The notes beneath the pieces were generated by a model. It had not been told where the DNA came from and made no database searches. It was given only the letters and a program-made list of their open reading frames with translations. Below, one piece after another: positions 40,066 through 49,117 of a stretch of 64,000 nt of DNA. The first letter of the stretch is position 1. Every line of letters starts with the position of its first letter. Origin of the DNA: RGIG1681 sp017467625 (GTDB lineage Bacteria > Bacillota > Clostridia > Christensenellales > UBA1242); assembly GCA_017467625.1 (NCBI GenBank), contig JAFUSN010000003.1:186001-250000 (forward strand), written 5' to 3'. A program made the position numbers and the translations under genes.

Positions 40066-40107
40066 AAGGTAATTATAATACTTATAGTAAAAAAAATCAA
40101 TGCAAAA

Positions 40108-40132
40108 AAGAAGAACCCTAAAAGTTCTTCTT
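40108..40132 (-). terminator. Terminator of the hrcA-grpE-dnaK-dnaJ operon
   Basis: On the minus strand AAGAAGAAC pairs with GTTCTTCTT, followed by TTTT. Confidence 0.8.
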
Positions 40133-40142
40133 AGTTATGATT

Positions 40143-41279
40143 TTATAATTTATCTATAAATGCTTTTCGTTTGCTATATTCTTTTTCTGAAATTGATTTT
40201 TGAAGTTCTTCAACAAGTTTCTTTTCAGATTTTCCAAGAGTTTTTGGGAGCTCCACAATAATTTTTACATAAAGTGAACCAAAACCATTTTTGTTTAGCA
40301 TTTTGATGCCCTTGCCTTTAACCGTTAAAACAGTTCCAGTTTGAGTGAGTTCAGGAACAGTAATTTCAAGTGTTTCATTTATTCCTGCGACTTTAATTTT
40401 TGAACCAAGTAACGCATCTGTAAATGATATTGGAACTTCTTCATAAACATCATAACCGTCGCGCTTTAAAATTTTATGTGGTTCAACTTGAATTAAAATT
40501 TGCATATCACCTGCTGGGCCTCCGTTTCTTCCAGCTTCACCCTGTCCGCGAAGTGTTAAAACCTGATCTGTGTCAACACCGCCTGGAATATTTAGTTCAA
40601 TTGTTCTATTTTCACGGGTAGTTCCTGCACCATTACAGTGTTCACACTTAATCTTAATTTTCTTTCCTGTTCCACCACAATCAGGACAAATTCCTTCTGA
40701 AACAACTTGGCCAAAAGGTGTGCTTTGAGCCTGTCTTACTGTTCCGTTTCCATTACATTTTGAACAAGTTGTATATTCCGTTCCATTTTTTGCACCAGTT
40801 CCCTTACAATACGGACATGTTTCATGTCTATATAAGTTTACACTCTTTTTTGCACCAAAAGCCGCTTCAACAAATGAGAGTTTCATTTTAACTTGAATAT
40901 CTTGACCTTGTTCAGGACCAGATCGTGATCTTCTTCTGCTTCCTCCGCCAAAAGCCCCGCCAAAAATATTGCTGAAAATATCACCAAAATCACCAAAGTC
41001 GCCAGATGAAAATCCACCAAAATCGCCGGCTCCGCCTCCAAAGCCACTAAATCCTTGAGGACCATTTTCATTGCCATAGGTGTCATAGTTTTGTCTTTTT
41101 GTTTTATCAGATAAAACACTAAAGGCTTCATTAACTTCTTTAAGTTTTTCAGCAGCTTCTGCATTTCCTGGATTTAAATCTGGATGATATTTTTTTGCAA
41201 GAGATCTATAAGCTTTTTTAATTTCATCATCAGAAGCGTTTTTGTTTACGCCTAAAATGTCATAATAATTTTTTGCCAT
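40143..41279 (-). CDS. dnaJ: Chaperone DnaJ
   Basis: 378 residues. J domain (~1-70) with HPDLNPG. Gly/Phe-rich region (~75-120). Four zinc-centre repeats (CPYCKGTG, CSKCNGNG, CPDCGGTG, CEHCNGAG) and the C-terminal substrate-binding domains. It stimulates the DnaK ATPase and delivers substrates. Last gene of the class I heat-shock operon; a hairpin in the dnaK-dnaJ gap may lower its expression. Confidence 0.97.
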   Translation of the reverse strand: MAKNYYDILGVNKNASDDEIKKAYRSLAKKYHPDLNPGNAEAAEKLKEVNEAFSVLSDKTKRQNYDTYGNENGPQGFSGFGGGAGDFGGFSSGDFGDFGDIFSNIFGGAFGGGSRRRSRSGPEQGQDIQVKMKLSFVEAAFGAKKSVNLYRHETCPYCKGTGAKNGTEYTTCSKCNGNGTVRQAQSTPFGQVVSEGICPDCGGTGKKIKIKCEHCNGAGTTRENRTIELNIPGGVDTDQVLTLRGQGEAGRNGGPAGDMQILIQVEPHKILKRDGYDVYEEVPISFTDALLGSKIKVAGINETLEITVPELTQTGTVLTVKGKGIKMLNKNGFGSLYVKIIVELPKTLGKSEKKLVEELQKSISEKEYSKRKAFIDKL

Positions 41280-41299
41280 AATTTTCCTTTTTTAAAAAC

Positions 41300-41329
41300 T
41301 TTCAGACAGCTACTAATAGCTGCCTGAAA
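41300..41329 (-). terminator. Attenuating hairpin between dnaK and dnaJ
   Basis: On the minus strand TTTCAGGCAGCTA pairs with TAGCTGTCTGAAA (one G-T). Only a short, broken T tract follows, so it probably attenuates or stabilises the mRNA 3' end. Confidence 0.6.
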
Positions 41330-41373
41330 ATAAATAAAAGTGCATTTTTTAATATAAAATCATCAAAAAAGTA

Positions 41374-43206
41374 CTATTTTGTAGTAAAATCACCAAAATT
41401 ATTTGGATCAGTTGAACCATTTCCTTCTGTTTGGCCTGCACCATTTGCGCCAGCATTAGGATTTGCATTTTGATAAAGTTTTGTGAAAATTTCATTTGAA
41501 ACTTTTGAAAGTGTATCAAGTTCACCTTTAAGTGTTTCAGCATCGTTAGCTGTTTTCATTGTTTCTTTTGCGTGGTTAACTGCTTCATCAAGTTTCGTTT
41601 TATCTTCTTCACTAACTTTATCACCACTTTCACGAAGAACTTTTTCAATACTGCTTACAAGTTGATCAAGATTGTTTCTGCTGTCTACAACTTCCTTGCG
41701 TTTTTTATCTTCTTCAGCATACATTTCAGCTTCTTTAATTGCTTTGTCAATGTCTGCATCTGTTAAGTTTGATGAGGCTGTAATTGTGATGTCTTGAGAT
41801 TTTCCAGTTCCAAGATCTTTAGCTGAAACATGAACAATTCCGTTTGCATCAATATCAAATTTAACCTCAATTTGTGGAACTCCACGAGGAGCTGGAGCAA
41901 TTCCTGTCAGTTCAAATCTTCCAAGAGTTTTGTTGTCTGCTGCAAACTCTCTTTCACCCTGCAAAACATGAATGTCAACTGCAGGTTGATTGTCTGCTGC
42001 TGTTGAGAAAATTTGTGTTTTTGTTGTTGGAATTGTTGTATTTTTTTCAATAAGTTTTGTGAATACACCACCCATTGTTTCAATTCCAAGTGAAAGTGGG
42101 GTTACATCAAGCAAAAGGACATCTTTAACATCACCAGCTAAAACACCGCCTTGAATTGCTGCACCAATAGCGACGCATTCGTCTGGGTTGATTCCTGTAA
42201 ATGGTTGCTTGCCAACATATTCCTGAACTTTGTTAATTACCATTGGGATTCTTGTTGAGCCACCAACCATAATTATTTTAGCAATATCTTTTGTTGAAAG
42301 TTTTGCATCAGCAAGAGCTTTTTTTGTTAAATCAATTGTTTCATTGATATAATCTTCAATCATACTTTCAAATTTTGCACGAGTGAGATTAATTTCCATG
42401 TGTTTTGGACCATTGCTGTCGGCTGAAATAAATGGAAGTGAAATTGTGCTTTGTGTGAGTGATGAAAGCTCAATTTTTGATTTTTCAGCTGCTTCTTTAA
42501 GTCTTTGCATTGCCATTTTGTCTTTTGAAAGGTCAATACCATCACTCTTTTTAAATTCCTCAACTAAATAGTTTATGATCATTTCATCAAAGTTATCACC
42601 ACCAAGGTGTGTGTTTCCACCAGTTGCAAGAACTTGGAAAACTCCGTCTGCTATTTCAAGGACTGAAATATCAAATGTTCCACCACCAAGGTCATAAACC
42701 AAAATCTTTTGGCCATTTTGATCTTTAACTTTATCAAGTCCATAAGCAAGAGCTGCTGCAGTTGGCTCGTTTATAATTCTTTTTACATCAAGACCAGCAA
42801 TTTTTCCAGCATCTTTAGTTGCTTGACGTTGTGAATCATTAAAGTATGCTGGAACAGTGATAACAGCTTCACTTACTGTTTCACCTAAATATTTTTCTGC
42901 GTCAGCTTTAAGTTTTGAAAGAATCATAGCTGAAATTTCAGGTGGAGTGTATGATTTTCCGCCAGCCTGAACTTTTGTATTCTCTCCCATTTTACTTTTA
43001 ATTGAACGAATTGTGTTGTCAGGATTTGCAACAGCTTGACGCTTTGCAACTTGACCAACAAGTCTTTCGCCATCTTTTGTGAATCCAACAACAGATGGAG
43101 TTGTTCTGCTTCCTTCTGCATTTGTTATAACTGTTGGTTCACCGCCTTCCATGATTGCCACACATGAGTTTGTGGTTCCAAGGTCAATTCCTATAATTTT
43201 TCCCAT
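41374..43206 (-). CDS. dnaK: Chaperone DnaK (Hsp70)
   Basis: 610 residues. Starts GKIIGIDLGTTNSCVAIMEGGEP, with VPAYFNDSQRQATKDAGKIAGL, VYDLGGGTFDISVLEI and MVGGSTRIPM of the ATPase domain, and the linker DVLLLDVTPLSLGIET before the substrate-binding domain. ATP-driven protein folding, cytosol. Preceded by grpE (90-base gap) and followed by dnaJ. Ends with a Gly/Asn-rich disordered tail. Confidence 0.98.
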   Translation of the reverse strand: MGKIIGIDLGTTNSCVAIMEGGEPTVITNAEGSRTTPSVVGFTKDGERLVGQVAKRQAVANPDNTIRSIKSKMGENTKVQAGGKSYTPPEISAMILSKLKADAEKYLGETVSEAVITVPAYFNDSQRQATKDAGKIAGLDVKRIINEPTAAALAYGLDKVKDQNGQKILVYDLGGGTFDISVLEIADGVFQVLATGGNTHLGGDNFDEMIINYLVEEFKKSDGIDLSKDKMAMQRLKEAAEKSKIELSSLTQSTISLPFISADSNGPKHMEINLTRAKFESMIEDYINETIDLTKKALADAKLSTKDIAKIIMVGGSTRIPMVINKVQEYVGKQPFTGINPDECVAIGAAIQGGVLAGDVKDVLLLDVTPLSLGIETMGGVFTKLIEKNTTIPTTKTQIFSTAADNQPAVDIHVLQGEREFAADNKTLGRFELTGIAPAPRGVPQIEVKFDIDANGIVHVSAKDLGTGKSQDITITASSNLTDADIDKAIKEAEMYAEEDKKRKEVVDSRNNLDQLVSSIEKVLRESGDKVSEEDKTKLDEAVNHAKETMKTANDAETLKGELDTLSKVSNEIFTKLYQNANPNAGANGAGQTEGNGSTDPNNFGDFTTK

Positions 43207-43296
43207 ATTTTTATTCTCCTTTATCTATTCAGCATTTTGCTGTTAATTTTATTTTCCACAAAGGTTAGCCTTTTGCACTAAAACTAGATTTATTGT

Positions 43297-43908
43297 CTAT
43301 AATTTATAGACGCTTACAGTTGCTGGTCTAATAACTTCATTAGACTCAGAAAACTTATAGCCTTTTTGATATACTGTTGCAATTACATCTTCTTTTGACT
43401 CATCATCAGTTTTTTCAGTGTTTATGCAATTATGAAATTCTGGATTAAGTTTTTCATTTTTACATGCAATTTCAACAACACCAAGCTCTGTTATGGTTTG
43501 AGTTAATGAGTTGTAAATCATTGCAAATCCCTGCATCACAGATGAATCAACCTGACGCATTGCTTGGTCAAAATTGTCTAGCACTGGAAGAAGTTTTTTT
43601 GCAACTGATTCATTTGCTTTTTTTGATGCCTGTGTTTCAATATCTTTATTTCTTTCTTTATACCGTTCAAAATCTTTTTTGTTTGTTTCTGCTTCAGTTT
43701 TATAATAAGAAGCAGTATTTAGATATTGACTTGCCTGCTTTTTTGCAACTTCAAGCTCAGATTTTGTGTTTTTTAATTCCTCATCAAGTTCTTTAATTTT
43801 TTTATTTAACTCATCAAATTTTTGTGAAATATGATTTTCATGATGATGTTTTTTAAAGTTCTGATTTTTATCATGAGGAACATTTTGTTGTTCTTCTGGT
43901 TCTGTCAT
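43297..43908 (-). CDS. grpE: Nucleotide exchange factor GrpE
   Basis: 203 residues. His/Lys/Asn-rich, disordered N-terminus (~1-35), a long coiled coil (~35-105; LNKKIKELDEELKNTKSELEVAKKQ) and the beta-wing domain with VLDNFDQAM and GVVEIACKNEKLNPEFHNCI. It releases ADP from DnaK. Its ATG directly abuts the hrcA stop. Confidence 0.95.
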   Translation of the reverse strand: MTEPEEQQNVPHDKNQNFKKHHHENHISQKFDELNKKIKELDEELKNTKSELEVAKKQASQYLNTASYYKTEAETNKKDFERYKERNKDIETQASKKANESVAKKLLPVLDNFDQAMRQVDSSVMQGFAMIYNSLTQTITELGVVEIACKNEKLNPEFHNCINTEKTDDESKEDVIATVYQKGYKFSESNEVIRPATVSVYKL

Positions 43909-44928
43909 TTAATCATCCCCTTTATTTAAATTGTCTTCAATTGTTTTTGCAACTTCCTTTAAAACTGAAATTGCTTTTGAATAGTCCATTCTCATTGGTC
44001 CAATTACGCCAGCTGTGATTTTTGTGTCATTCACATTGTAGCTCATTGTGATAACTGAACAATCTTCAAGTGCTTCATTGGTTCCAACATTAACAGAAAT
44101 TTCAAGACCATCATTGTTTTCAAAAAGCGGCACAACACTGTCAGTATCTTCAAAAATTGATATTGCTTTTTTAAATTTTTCAACATTATTAAATTCGGGA
44201 TATTCAATTAGTTTGTCTTTTCCAGCAATACTTATGTTTCTGTCAGCACCTGAATTTGATTCAATAACATCCAAAACTCTATCAAACACAAATTTATATT
44301 TTTGAAGTTCTTTTGTTACAACTTGATTTCTAAAGTTTTTGTTTTTAATTGCTTGTAAAGGTTTTCCAACAAAAAGCTCTCTTAAAACATCTGCTGCAGA
44401 TTTAAGTTCGTCTTCGTTGTTTGTTCCAAGATTTGCAAGTTCATTTATAACTTTTTCATTTGTAACAACAACAACAAGTTGAGTTGTTTTGCTTACAGGA
44501 TAAAGTTTAATATCTTTTATTATTGCCCTATTTGTTGATCCGGTGTAAACAACAGAGGTGTAGTTGGTTGCTTTTGAAATAGTTTTTGCAGAACGTTCAA
44601 TAATTTCACGAATGTTTACAAGTTTGTTAGCAAAATTTGATTTTATTGCAGCTTTTTCTTTTGGAGTGAGTTTTCTTTCCTGCATAAGTTCAGTTATATA
44701 TTTTTCATAACCTTCCTTTGTTGGAACTCTTCCAGATGATGTGTGAAGATGAGTGAGATAACCCATTTCTTCAAGCGCATTAAGTTCATTTCTAATTGTT
44801 GCAGAACTTAACTTTGGCAAATACTCCTCTTGAAGTTGTTTGCTTGAAACTGCATCTGCATTTTTGCTTTTTACATTTGTTTCAATTACGGCACTTAGAA
44901 TTTTTTTCTTTCTTTCACTTAAATCCAT
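43909..44928 (-). CDS. hrcA: Heat-inducible transcription repressor HrcA
   Basis: About 339 residues. Winged-helix N-terminus (SERKKKILSAVIETNVKS, LSSATIRNELNALEEMGYL, HTSSGRVPTKEGYE) and the GAF-like C-terminal domain (NYTSVVYTG). It binds CIRCE and represses the operon until heat titrates GroE. An ATG at 44940 overlaps the AGGTGG site; the ATG at 44928 is preferred. First gene of hrcA-grpE-dnaK-dnaJ. Confidence 0.96.
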   Translation of the reverse strand: MDLSERKKKILSAVIETNVKSKNADAVSSKQLQEEYLPKLSSATIRNELNALEEMGYLTHLHTSSGRVPTKEGYEKYITELMQERKLTPKEKAAIKSNFANKLVNIREIIERSAKTISKATNYTSVVYTGSTNRAIIKDIKLYPVSKTTQLVVVVTNEKVINELANLGTNNEDELKSAADVLRELFVGKPLQAIKNKNFRNQVVTKELQKYKFVFDRVLDVIESNSGADRNISIAGKDKLIEYPEFNNVEKFKKAISIFEDTDSVVPLFENNDGLEISVNVGTNEALEDCSVITMSYNVNDTKITAGVIGPMRMDYSKAISVLKEVAKTIEDNLNKGDD

Positions 44929-44980
44929 TAGCCACCTCATTTGTAATTATATTATTATTTACAAATTTTATGCATTGTTT

Positions 44981-45007
44981 TTAGCAATCAATACTTTTGA
45001 GTGCTAA
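44981..45007 (-). promoter_or_regulatory. CIRCE operator of the hrcA operon
   Basis: TTAGCAATC, 9 bases, GAGTGCTAA; the consensus is TTAGCACTC-N9-GAGTGCTAA, so one mismatch. Lies just downstream of the promoter and is bound by HrcA. Confidence 0.92.
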
Positions 45008-45015
45008 CACTGTAT

Positions 45016-45044
45016 ATAATATTACTGCTAAAACCATTTGTCAA
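45016..45044 (-). promoter_or_regulatory. hrcA operon promoter (sigma A)
   Basis: On the minus strand TTGACA (45044-45039), 17 bases, TATTAT (45021-45016); the CIRCE begins 8 bases downstream, at the expected start of transcription. Confidence 0.75.
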
Positions 45045-45083
45045 CTGATTGTGCCAAAAAATTTAATTATTTTTACAAAAAAA

Positions 45084-45110
45084 AACAGCAGTCAATTTTT
45101 GCTGCTGTTT
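45084..45110 (-). terminator. Terminator of lepA-hemW
   Basis: AACAGCAG/CTGCTGTT arms around TCAATTTTTG; a long T run follows on the minus strand. Confidence 0.8.
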
Positions 45111-45112
45111 GT

Positions 45113-46303
45113 TTAATCTGTTGTGAGTTCTAAAACAATTTTATTTAAAACTAAAAAACCTTTATTTGAACAAATTAGCTTGTTTGTTGGGGTTAAAATT
45201 AAAACTCCTGCACGAATGAGTGCTGCAATTTTTTCTTTGCGTTTTGTTAAAAAGTTTTCACCAAACTCATTTTTATAACTTTCTAAATCCATTCCTTCAC
45301 TAGTTCTAAGTGAAAGCATAATCATTTCTTCTTCTTTTTCTTCTTTAGTTAATTCTTTTGAATATTTAGTTGGTGGAACTCCTTGTTCTTCAAGATAAGC
45401 GTAATATTCATTCATATCACCAGTGTTTGCAAATCTTGTTCCATCAATGTAAGAGTGAGCTGCTAGTCCTAAACCAAGATAATCTCCTCTATTCCAGTAA
45501 ACTTTGTTGTGAGATGATTCAAATGTAGGTTTTGAAAAGTTTGAAATTTCGTATCGCCCATATCCAGATTCTGTCAATCTTTTATAAATGTATTCATACA
45601 TTTCAATTGTTTCATCTTCATCAGGAAGCCCAAGTGAACCATTGTCAACCAAGGCTTTGAGTTTTGTTCCAGTTTCAACTTGAAGCATATATGTTGAAAT
45701 ATGAGGAATATCTTGTTTGATTAAGTAGTTGATTGTGTCTTTAACATCTGATAGTTTTTGACCAGGATAACCAATAATTATGTCGGTGCTTATGTTTCGT
45801 ATTCCAAACTCTCTAATGGTTTCAATTGTTTTTTCATAATCATTTGCAGTGTGAGTTCTCCCCATTCCTTTAAGAATTTTTGGAGAAATGGTTTGAAGTC
45901 CAATGCTAAACCTATTGACTCCAGATAAAACATATTCACGAATTTTTGTTTTATCAACTGCATTTGGATTTATTTCAATGGTAATTTCTGCTGTGTTTTT
46001 CACTGCAAAGTTTTTATATATGCATGAAAGTAAATCACGAATATAATAATAATCTAAACTTGATGGTGTTCCACCACCAATGTATATGCTTGAAACATTA
46101 TAAAATTCACGATAATTTTTAGATTGAATTTTTATTTCTTTTATAAGTGAATCAAAGTATCTCTTTTTCTCTATATCTGTTCCAACAGATGAAACAAATG
46201 AACAATACATACATTTTGAGTTGCAAAAAGGAATATGAACATAAATGCTCAATGGTTTTTTAACAGATTCTTTATCGCTTAAATTCAATTGGTTTATACT
46301 CAT
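45113..46303 (-). CDS. hemW: HemW-like radical SAM protein (heme chaperone family)
   Basis: 396 residues. HIPFCNSKCMYCSF gives CxxxCxxC plus the extra HemN-type residues. YIGGGTPSSLD and RFSIGLQTISPKILKGMGRTH follow, and a HemW C-terminal domain. HemW was long annotated as oxygen-independent coproporphyrinogen oxidase but acts as a heme chaperone; it lacks the HemN cysteine pattern CxxxCxxCxC (here the fourth position is Ser). Between lepA and hrcA, as in most Bacillota. Confidence 0.9.
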   Translation of the reverse strand: MSINQLNLSDKESVKKPLSIYVHIPFCNSKCMYCSFVSSVGTDIEKKRYFDSLIKEIKIQSKNYREFYNVSSIYIGGGTPSSLDYYYIRDLLSCIYKNFAVKNTAEITIEINPNAVDKTKIREYVLSGVNRFSIGLQTISPKILKGMGRTHTANDYEKTIETIREFGIRNISTDIIIGYPGQKLSDVKDTINYLIKQDIPHISTYMLQVETGTKLKALVDNGSLGLPDEDETIEMYEYIYKRLTESGYGRYEISNFSKPTFESSHNKVYWNRGDYLGLGLAAHSYIDGTRFANTGDMNEYYAYLEEQGVPPTKYSKELTKEEKEEEMIMLSLRTSEGMDLESYKNEFGENFLTKRKEKIAALIRAGVLILTPTNKLICSNKGFLVLNKIVLELTTD

Positions 46304-46353
46304 CTTTGCCTCTAAAATAATTTTATTGAAAAATTACATTTTGTCAATATTTA

Positions 46354-48153
46354 CTATGATTCAATTTTTAAAATACTTAAAAATGCTTCACTTGGAAGTT
46401 CAACACTTCCCAGTTTTTTCATTTTCTTTTTGCCTTCTTTTTGTTTTTCAAGAAGCTTTCTCTTTCTGGTGACATCACCACCATAACATTTTGCAATAAC
46501 ATCTTTTCGCAAAGCTTTAACAGTTTCCCTTGCAATAATTTTCCCACCAATAGCTGCTTGAATAGGAATTTCAAAAAGTTGCCTTGGAACAACTTCTTTT
46601 AATTTTTCGGTTATTGCCCTTGCCCTATCATAACTTTTTGATCGATGAACAATCATTGAAAGAGCATCGCAAGGTTCACCGTTTAAAAGCATATCAACTT
46701 TTACCATGTCACTCTTTTTAAAATCTGCAATTTCATAGTCAAAACTTGCATATCCATGTGTTGCAGATTTAAGTTTGTCAAAAAAGTCGTAAACAACTTC
46801 ACATAATGGTAAATCAAAATCAAGGCGAACTCTTGATTCTGATAAATATTGCATATCTTTATAAATTCCCCTTTTATTTATTCCAAGATCCATAATTGCT
46901 CCCACATATTCTGGAGGAGAAAAAATTTCTGCTTTAATAAAAGGTTCTTCAATATAAGAAATTTCATCACCGCTTGGCATGTCTGTTGGATTTGAAATTA
47001 ATTCCATTTCGCCGTTTCGTTTATACACTTTATATGTTACACTTGGCATTGTGGTGATTATGTCTAAATTAAACTCTCGTTCAAGTCTTTCGCTAATAAT
47101 TTCAAGGTGCAAAAGCCCCAAAAAGCCACATCTAAAACCATATCCAAGTGCTGTTGAAGTTTCAGGTGTATAAACAAGTGATGCATCTGAAAGTTTGATT
47201 TTTTCAAGCGCATCTTTAAGTAAATTATATTTATCACCTTCAATTGGAAAAATTCCAGAATAAACAACTGGTTGAATGTTTCTGTAACCTGGAAGTGGTT
47301 GAGATTGCCTTTCAAGCTCAGTGATTGTGTCACCAACTTTAATATCAGAAACGGTTTTTATGCTGGCTGCAATATATCCAACATCTCCAGCCGAAAGAAT
47401 ATCAGTTCTTTCAATTTTTGGTTTGAAAACGCCTACTTCAACAACATCAAATTCTTTTCCTGTTTGAAGCATTTTTATTTTTGTGCCAGTTTTAACCTGT
47501 CCGTTTTTAATTCTAACAAGACAAACAGCACCCTTATAATTATCATAATAACTATCAAAAATAAGTGCTTGAAGTGCCGCGGTGTCGTCACCAACCGGAG
47601 CTGGGATTTTATCTACAATTTGATCAAGAACATCTTTAATATTTAGTCCAGTTTTTGCAGAAATACAAGGTGCATCATCAGCTGGAATTCCAATTATATT
47701 CTCAATGTCTGCTTTTGTTTCTTCGGGCCTTGCAGATGGCAGATCCATTTTGTTAATCACTGGCAAAACTTCCAAATTATTTTCAAATGCAAGGTAAAAA
47801 TTTGCAAGAGTTTGCGCTTGAACACCTTGAGTTGCATCAACAATTAAAAGAGCGCCTTCACACGCAGCAAGAGATCGTGAAACTTCATATGTAAAGTCAA
47901 CGTGCCCTGGAGTGTCAATTAAATTTAAAGTGTATTCAACACCATCTTTAACATACTTCATTGTTACTGGAGCAAGTTTGATTGTTATTCCTCTTTCTCG
48001 CTCAATATCCATTGAGTCTAAAAGTTGTTCTTTGCTGTCACGCTTGGCAACAGTTCCAGTAAATTCCATAAGCCTATCTGCCAAAGTGCTCTTTCCATGG
48101 TCAATGTGGGCAATAATTGAAAAGTTACGAATATTTTGCAATGATTTTTCCAT
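46354..48153 (-). CDS. lepA: Elongation factor 4 (LepA)
   Basis: 599 residues. GTPase domain: AHIDHGKSTLADRLM, DTPGHVDF, NKMDLP. LepA-specific C-terminal domain with YGGDVTRKRKLLEKQKEGKKKMKK-type ending split here as GGDVTRKRKLLEKQ. Ribosomal back-translocase/initiation quality factor. First gene of the lepA-hemW unit; divergent from gdpD. Confidence 0.97.
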   Translation of the reverse strand: MEKSLQNIRNFSIIAHIDHGKSTLADRLMEFTGTVAKRDSKEQLLDSMDIERERGITIKLAPVTMKYVKDGVEYTLNLIDTPGHVDFTYEVSRSLAACEGALLIVDATQGVQAQTLANFYLAFENNLEVLPVINKMDLPSARPEETKADIENIIGIPADDAPCISAKTGLNIKDVLDQIVDKIPAPVGDDTAALQALIFDSYYDNYKGAVCLVRIKNGQVKTGTKIKMLQTGKEFDVVEVGVFKPKIERTDILSAGDVGYIAASIKTVSDIKVGDTITELERQSQPLPGYRNIQPVVYSGIFPIEGDKYNLLKDALEKIKLSDASLVYTPETSTALGYGFRCGFLGLLHLEIISERLEREFNLDIITTMPSVTYKVYKRNGEMELISNPTDMPSGDEISYIEEPFIKAEIFSPPEYVGAIMDLGINKRGIYKDMQYLSESRVRLDFDLPLCEVVYDFFDKLKSATHGYASFDYEIADFKKSDMVKVDMLLNGEPCDALSMIVHRSKSYDRARAITEKLKEVVPRQLFEIPIQAAIGGKIIARETVKALRKDVIAKCYGGDVTRKRKLLEKQKEGKKKMKKLGSVELPSEAFLSILKIES

Positions 48154-48259
48154 AAGAATAGTTTAAACTAAACATGTAATAAAATCAATCATAATGAATA
48201 TTTTTTACTCATAAAATGTATTAAATTTATAAAAAACGATTACTAAATGGTTTAAAATA

Positions 48260-48289
48260 TTGACATTAATTAAACAAGTATTGTATAAT
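48260..48289 (+). promoter_or_regulatory. gdpD promoter (sigma A)
   Basis: TTGACA (48260-48265), 18 bases, TATAAT (48284-48289), both exact. A TTG codon in the -35 box opens a longer frame, which is not the start. Confidence 0.8.
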
Positions 48290-48334
48290 TTATTAGTAAA
48301 AATAAACAATGGCGTTTTGCCAACTGGAGTTAGT

Positions 48335-49081
48335 ATGAATATCTACGATTCGTGGCTTGTAAAATCACCAATTGCACACAGAGGGCTTTGGAATGAAACA
48401 ATTCCTGAAAATTCAATTGCAGCATTTAAAAATGCAATTAAACACAAATTACCAATTCAATTTGAAGTTACCTATTTAACTGATGGAACAACAGTTGTTT
48501 TTCATGATGAAAGACTTGCAAGAATGACAGGAAAAGATGGCTATATTTCAAGTTGCAGTTATCACGATATTTCTAAACTTAATTTGGCAGGAACAAAGGA
48601 AAAAATCCCAACTTTAAAAGAAGTTCTTGAACTTGTTGATGGAAAGGTTCCCCTTTTAATAGAAATAAAAAATTGGGGCAAAGTTGGCGATGTTGAAAAG
48701 GCTGTTTGGAAAGCACTTCAGGGCTATAATGGAGAATATACAATAATTTCATTTAACCCATACACTCTTGAATGGTTTAAAAATAATGATCCACAGGTTA
48801 AAAGAGGTCAAATTTCAAGTTTCTTTAAAGATAAAGAAATTACTGGGATTAAAAAGTTCTCTCTCAAAAGAATGCTTTTAAATAAAAAAATAAGCGAGCC
48901 AAACTTTATTGCGTATAGTGCAAGTGACATGCCAAACCGTTTTGTTAAAAAGTATTTTGGAAAAATTCCAGTTATTGCATATACAATTAAAAATGAAGAA
49001 GAAGAAAAAAGAGTTTTAAACTTTGCTGATAACATTATTTTTGACACATACACCCCATCTTCTTTAAAAGAAAAGAAATAA
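48335..49081 (+). CDS. Glycerophosphodiester phosphodiesterase family protein
   Basis: About 248 residues, GDPD TIM barrel. IAHRG and PENSIAAF carry the catalytic His-Arg and Glu. VVFHDERLARMTG carries the second catalytic His. PTLKEVLELV and PLLIEIKN follow. The metal-binding ExD motif at the second strand reads QFE (in PIQFEVTYLTDG), so one ligand is changed to Gln and one to Glu. Usually hydrolyses glycerophosphodiesters to glycerol-3-phosphate. GGAG lies 5 bases before this ATG; the frame is open to 48260 but that codon is in the promoter. Confidence 0.85.
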   Translation: MNIYDSWLVKSPIAHRGLWNETIPENSIAAFKNAIKHKLPIQFEVTYLTDGTTVVFHDERLARMTGKDGYISSCSYHDISKLNLAGTKEKIPTLKEVLELVDGKVPLLIEIKNWGKVGDVEKAVWKALQGYNGEYTIISFNPYTLEWFKNNDPQVKRGQISSFFKDKEITGIKKFSLKRMLLNKKISEPNFIAYSASDMPNRFVKKYFGKIPVIAYTIKNEEEEKRVLNFADNIIFDTYTPSSLKEKK

Positions 49082-49104
49082 AAACACACCAAATGGTGTG
49101 TTTT
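49081..49104. terminator. Bidirectional terminator between gdpD and the PnuC-like gene
   Basis: AAAACACACCA/TGGTGTGTTTT with a 2-base loop and a T8 run. Confidence 0.85.
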
Positions 49105-49117
49105 TTTTGTGCTTTAT

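Noticed and set aside
48260..48334. N-terminal extension of gdpD to a TTG at 48260
   Set aside because: The TTG is the first codon of the -35 box TTGACA and the TATAAT box lies in the same stretch; the ATG at 48335 has an RBS.
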